A stretch of DNA of 64,000 bases from assembly GCF_013839525.1 (NCBI RefSeq), contig NZ_JACDIS010000001.1, positions 1 through 64,000 of the forward strand, written 5' to 3'. The position numbers and the translations under genes are program-made. The notes under the pieces are model-generated. The model made no database searches. It was not told the DNA's origin and saw only the letters and a program-made list of their open reading frames with translations. Of this stretch, positions 60,595 through 64,000 are shown one piece after another (within the stretch, counting starts at the first letter, position 1; each line of letters begins with the position of its first letter). This DNA comes from Chthonobacter rhizosphaerae. GTDB taxonomy: Bacteria; Pseudomonadota; Alphaproteobacteria; Rhizobiales; Pleomorphomonadaceae.

Positions 60595-63486
60595 ATGTTC
60601 GATCAGCAGACCCTGCCCGACGGCCGCGCCGGCGCCCGCCCCGCGCACGCCCTGAAGCCCGCCGAGGCGGACGCCACCGTGGCGGTGGTGATTCCCGCCT
60701 ACAAGCACTCGGTGCTCCTGACCGAGGCGATCGAGGCGGTGCTCGCCCAGGAGGCGCCCTTCCCGATCGCCACCATCGTGGTGGACGACGGCTGCCCCTT
60801 CCCGGAGACCCAGGAGATCGGCCGCACCTATGCGCTGGCCGAGCCGAGCGTGCACTACCTGCGCAAGCCGAACGGCGGCCTGTCGTCGGCCCGCAACCAC
60901 GGCATCGCCTATGCGCTGCGCACCTTCCCGGATCTGGAGGCGATCTACTTCCTGGACGCGGACAACCGCATCACCTCCACGACCATCGCGTCGGTGCTGG
61001 CCTTCCTGAAGGCGCGGCCGAACGTGGACTGGGTCTATCCCAACATCGACAAGGTGGGCATCGGCTGGAACGGCAACTACACGGCCGAATACTCCCGCCT
61101 CCTGCACCTGACCTTCGACAACATCTGCGAAGCCGGCAGCATGGTATCGCGCAAGCTGCTGGAATCCGGCGTGCGCTTCGACGAGACCATGCGCCAGGGT
61201 TTCGAGGACTGGGACTTCTGGCTCCAGGCGATCGACCGGGGCTTCGAGGGGGCCAACTACCCGTTCTTCGGCTTTGAATACCGCCAGCGGGCCGAGAGCA
61301 TGCTGCGGGACTCCAACCGCGCCCGGGACTCCATCCTCGGCTACATCCACAAGAAGCACAAACGCCTGTTCAAGGCCGACACCCTGCTGGCCTGGGAGCA
61401 CGAGGAGGCGCCCCGCTACGCGGCCGTCGGCGTCGGCACCTACCAGGTGGAGACCTTCACGGACGCGACCCTGCCGCACGCGAGAATCGGCCTTGAGGAA
61501 CTGGTCCGCCGGTTCTGGGCCGCCAAGGTGGAGCCCGAGACCTTCGGCGTGCCGCCCTTCATGCTCTGGATGACGCCGGGCCACCGGGACGCGCTGCGCC
61601 GCCTCGGCCTTCTGCACAACGTGCTCTGGCTCGGCGAGCGCCTTTCGGAACGGTCCAACTTCGTGGCGCTGCGCCTGGAGGTGAGCCCCGCCCGCATCGA
61701 GGTGGACGTGCGCCGGGCCGGCCCGGACACGGGCGTGCGCTTCGACCAGCCGGCCGCCTGGATGGCGACCCGCACCATCATCAACGCCTGCGTGGACGAC
61801 GCCACGGACAGCTGGGTGCGGACCCTGCGCACCCAGGCCCCGTCGCCCTCGGTGACCGAGATCGTGATCCGGGCGCCGTTCACGGCGGACGAGATGCAGG
61901 GCAGCGCCCTTTCGGCCACCAACACGCTGCTCGCCACCCTGGGCGCCCTGCGCGACTCCGGCTACCGGTCCCAGGCCGGCAAGCGCTGGATCTGGCGCTC
62001 GCCCTACCTGCCGGAGCGGTCGCGCTACGGCGAGCAGCTGCGCCGGGCCGTGGGCTCCGGGGCCGTGATGCCGCGGGTCTCGGCCGAAGGCGGGCCGCTG
62101 CGCGTCGGCTTCCTCCTGCCGATCGCCAGCTTCGGCGGCGTCGAGAAGGTGGCCTACGCGGTCGCCCGGGTGCTGAAGGCGGCGGGCTGCGAGGCGCACC
62201 TCTACATTCTCGGCAAGCCGGTGTTCGCCCGCTCGCCGGAGGCGGAGGGCGTGTTCGCCTCGGTGAACTTCTTCGCCGACGACTACCCGATCTGGGGCGG
62301 GCCGAACACCTTCGCGGGCCACGAGGTGACGCTCGCCACCGACCCGTCGTCCCGGACGGAGGACCTCGTGGGCTTCCTGTCGGGCCTCGACGTGGTGATC
62401 AACAACCAGGTGGCGGTGGCCAACGCGGCGCTCGGCGCGCTGCGCCAGCAGGGCGTGAAGGTGCTGGACTACGTCCACGTGCTGGACAAGACGCCGGTCG
62501 GCCGCGACGCCGGCCACCCCTATCTGGCGCTCGCGTTCGAGCACGTCTACGACACCATCCTGACCTGCTCGCGGGACATGGCCAACTGGCTCCACGGCAT
62601 GGGCGTGCCGGCCGCCAAGCTGATGCACATCCGCAACGCGGCGAGCTACACCATCACCGAGGAGGAGCGCCACCAGGTGCTGGCCCAGCGGCGGGCCAAG
62701 CCGACGGGACGGCCGCTGAACGTGCTCTTCCTCGGCCGCCTGGACCCGCAGAAGGGCATCGAGCGGCTCTATGCGGCCGCCCGGGAGCTGAAGCGCCGGG
62801 GCGTTCCGATCGAGTGGCGGGTGGTCGGCAGCGACGTGATCGCGACCGGCACGGGCGGCTCCTGGAAGGACCGCTTCCGCGACATCGGCGTGCCGGTGGT
62901 GCCGCCGATCCACACCAGCCGCGACCTGAACCGGGCCTATGGCTGGGCGGACGTGATGGTGCTGCCGTCCCGCTGGGAAGGCGCGCCGCTCGCCATCCTG
63001 GAAGCCCAGCGGCTCGGCTGCGTGCCGCTCGCCACGGACGTCGGCGCGGTCTGCGAACTGATCGACCACGGGGCCGACGGCCTCATGATCCGCGGCGCGG
63101 ACGACGGCACCATCGTGCGCTCCATCGTGGAGACCCTGACCCGCCTCGCCGCCGACGAGGCCGAGGTGGCGCGCCTGTCCGAGGCGGCCAGCCGCCGCGG
63201 AGCCTCGGCCAACTGGAAGCGGCAGGTGGATCCCCTGGTCCGCCAGCTGGCCTCCTGGTTCCCCGACCGCATGGCCGTCCAGCCGCGGGTGGAGACCCTG
63301 AAGGGCATGCGCCTGATCCGGCGCTCCCGCAGCGAGACCGCGGACGCCCCGGCGCCCGCGCCGGCCATCCTTGCCCCCAATCCCCTACCCCCGGCCGACC
63401 GGCCCGCGGCGGGGCCGGACCTGACGGTCCGCCCGCCCGACCGGATCGCGCCGTCGACCATCACCGTCGCCGCCATTGCGTCGTGA
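60595..63486 (+). CDS. Bifunctional glycosyltransferase with GT2 and GT4 domains
   Basis: A 963-residue fusion. The N-terminal GT-A (family 2) domain starts with VAVVIPAYKHSVLLTEAIEA, has the DxD-type motif DADN at 121-124 and EDWDFW at 204-209. The middle (about 290-500) has no clear domain. The C-terminal GT-B (family 4) domain has FGGVEKVAYAVARVL, NVLFLGRLDPQKG at 709-721 and the nucleotide-sugar E795-x7-E803 motif in EGAPLAILEAQ. Two transfers in sequence on one glycan are likely. The last 60 residues are Pro/Ala-rich. The start is the ATG at 60595; GTG at 60583 is an alternative. Confidence 0.9.
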   Translation: MFDQQTLPDGRAGARPAHALKPAEADATVAVVIPAYKHSVLLTEAIEAVLAQEAPFPIATIVVDDGCPFPETQEIGRTYALAEPSVHYLRKPNGGLSSARNHGIAYALRTFPDLEAIYFLDADNRITSTTIASVLAFLKARPNVDWVYPNIDKVGIGWNGNYTAEYSRLLHLTFDNICEAGSMVSRKLLESGVRFDETMRQGFEDWDFWLQAIDRGFEGANYPFFGFEYRQRAESMLRDSNRARDSILGYIHKKHKRLFKADTLLAWEHEEAPRYAAVGVGTYQVETFTDATLPHARIGLEELVRRFWAAKVEPETFGVPPFMLWMTPGHRDALRRLGLLHNVLWLGERLSERSNFVALRLEVSPARIEVDVRRAGPDTGVRFDQPAAWMATRTIINACVDDATDSWVRTLRTQAPSPSVTEIVIRAPFTADEMQGSALSATNTLLATLGALRDSGYRSQAGKRWIWRSPYLPERSRYGEQLRRAVGSGAVMPRVSAEGGPLRVGFLLPIASFGGVEKVAYAVARVLKAAGCEAHLYILGKPVFARSPEAEGVFASVNFFADDYPIWGGPNTFAGHEVTLATDPSSRTEDLVGFLSGLDVVINNQVAVANAALGALRQQGVKVLDYVHVLDKTPVGRDAGHPYLALAFEHVYDTILTCSRDMANWLHGMGVPAAKLMHIRNAASYTITEEERHQVLAQRRAKPTGRPLNVLFLGRLDPQKGIERLYAAARELKRRGVPIEWRVVGSDVIATGTGGSWKDRFRDIGVPVVPPIHTSRDLNRAYGWADVMVLPSRWEGAPLAILEAQRLGCVPLATDVGAVCELIDHGADGLMIRGADDGTIVRSIVETLTRLAADEAEVARLSEAASRRGASANWKRQVDPLVRQLASWFPDRMAVQPRVETLKGMRLIRRSRSETADAPAPAPAILAPNPLPPADRPAAGPDLTVRPPDRIAPSTITVAAIAS

Positions 63487-63520
63487 CGCCGACCGACCAC
63501 GTTTTTGAGGAGTGGACCTG

Positions 63521-64000
63521 ATGAAGAAGCTTTTCGTGCTGAACGGCGGCGCAGCCGTCAAGCCGGGAAACAAGTCGGCCTATCTGGATTTCAAGGATCC
63601 GGTCGCGGCCTTCATGAAGGGCGGCATCAACACGGGCGACGTGCTCGTCTACGACGCCACCCTGAAGGCCCTCGCCTATGACGAGATCCGCAACGTCCAG
63701 TTCAGCCACGCCAAGGACCAGAGCCTGTGGCCGGCGGACGGCACCTATGACGCCACCATCATCCGCGGCTCCAACTACCTGACCGAGACCCTGGACCTCG
63801 GCCACGTGGTGCCGCTGCTGGAGAAGCTGAAGGGCCCGATCGTGCCGATCGGCGTCGGCGCCCAGGCCGGCAAGTACAAGAAGCTGTCGCTGCCGGCCGG
63901 GACCGTGAAGGCCTGGAAGATCATCGCCGACAAGTGCGAGACGATCGGCGTGCGCGGCTTCTACAGCGCCGAGGTGTTCAACGACATCGGCATCAAGAAC
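63521..64000 (+). CDS. Polysaccharide pyruvyl transferase family protein (3' end outside window)
   Basis: The first 160 codons are present; the gene runs off the right edge. The ATG at 63521 follows GAGGAG. The visible part has the family pattern IIRGSNYLTETLDLGHVVPLLE, VPIGVGAQAGKY and ETIGVRGFYSAEVFNDIGI, as in enzymes that add ketal-linked pyruvate to surface sugars (CsaB/ExoV-like). It is 34 bases after the glycosyltransferase gene and belongs to the same operon. Confidence 0.85.
   Translation, partial: MKKLFVLNGGAAVKPGNKSAYLDFKDPVAAFMKGGINTGDVLVYDATLKALAYDEIRNVQFSHAKDQSLWPADGTYDATIIRGSNYLTETLDLGHVVPLLEKLKGPIVPIGVGAQAGKYKKLSLPAGTVKAWKIIADKCETIGVRGFYSAEVFNDIGIKN

Noticed and set aside
59284-63069. 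A 1261-codon minus-strand open frame opposite the glycosyltransferase
   Set aside because: It is the shadow of a high-GC gene: composition is dominated by Arg, Gly, His, Val and Leu without any motif, while the plus strand has clear GT2 and GT4 motifs.

Overview
The window is about 70 % G+C chromosomal DNA from an alphaproteobacterium, most likely of the order Hyphomicrobiales (Rhizobiales). The evidence is gene content and order: lysC-ptsP-prfA-prmC-DUF4167-clpB on one strand, a RirA-type iron regulator, an IalB-family protein beside rlmN, and the argJ / PpiC-type isomerase / secA neighbourhood. These orders are recalled from known genomes and were not searched. No tRNA, rRNA, CRISPR array, integrase or transposase gene was recognised, though the left edge carries what looks like a stable-RNA-type promoter firing out of the window.

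Layout. 1-8300: an M23 peptidase, two tandem YitT membrane proteins, clpB, and two repeat-rich gaps. 8367-15595: a minus-strand block of DUF4167, prmC, prfA, ptsP and lysC (translation termination, nitrogen PTS, aspartate-family amino acids). 15753-24007: an esterase, ubiG, a DUF1178/nitrilase pair, grxC, comF-like, an NDUFAF5-like methyltransferase, a Flp pilin, mutT and argJ. 24110-25880: a strikingly AT-rich two-gene insert. 25919-33827: PpiC isomerase, secA, an SDR, rirA and a TadG-like protein. 33961-46384: typA, a marR-MFS efflux pair, a minisatellite, quinone oxidoreductase, DUF1232, PAP2 phosphatase, argG, a site-2 protease, LysE and an M3 peptidase. 46559-58593: an ECF sigma factor, IalB-like, rlmN, LysE, thpR, small unknowns, argC, leuD, a RidA-like protein, DUF1223, htpG and a flavodoxin-fold reductase. 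59069-64000: the start of a surface-saccharide locus (unknown protein, a fused GT2-GT4 glycosyltransferase, a pyruvyl transferase cut by the window edge).

How they work together. Most genes are housekeeping: arginine synthesis is scattered (argJ, argG, argC), with leuD for leucine and lysC for lysine/threonine. PrmC modifies the product of the adjacent prfA. ClpB and HtpG are chaperones and both have RpoH-like promoters upstream. SecA and the PpiC isomerase serve export. The marR-MFS pair has a perfect 15-bp palindrome over its promoter.

The most unusual part is the AT-rich insert between argJ and the PpiC gene. It encodes a DUF4365 protein with nuclease-like E/D/QxK residues and a 375-residue partner of unknown family. 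It looks like a horizontally acquired two-gene module, possibly a defence system; that function is inference. Intergenic DNA also carries at least three families of palindromic or tandem repeats.
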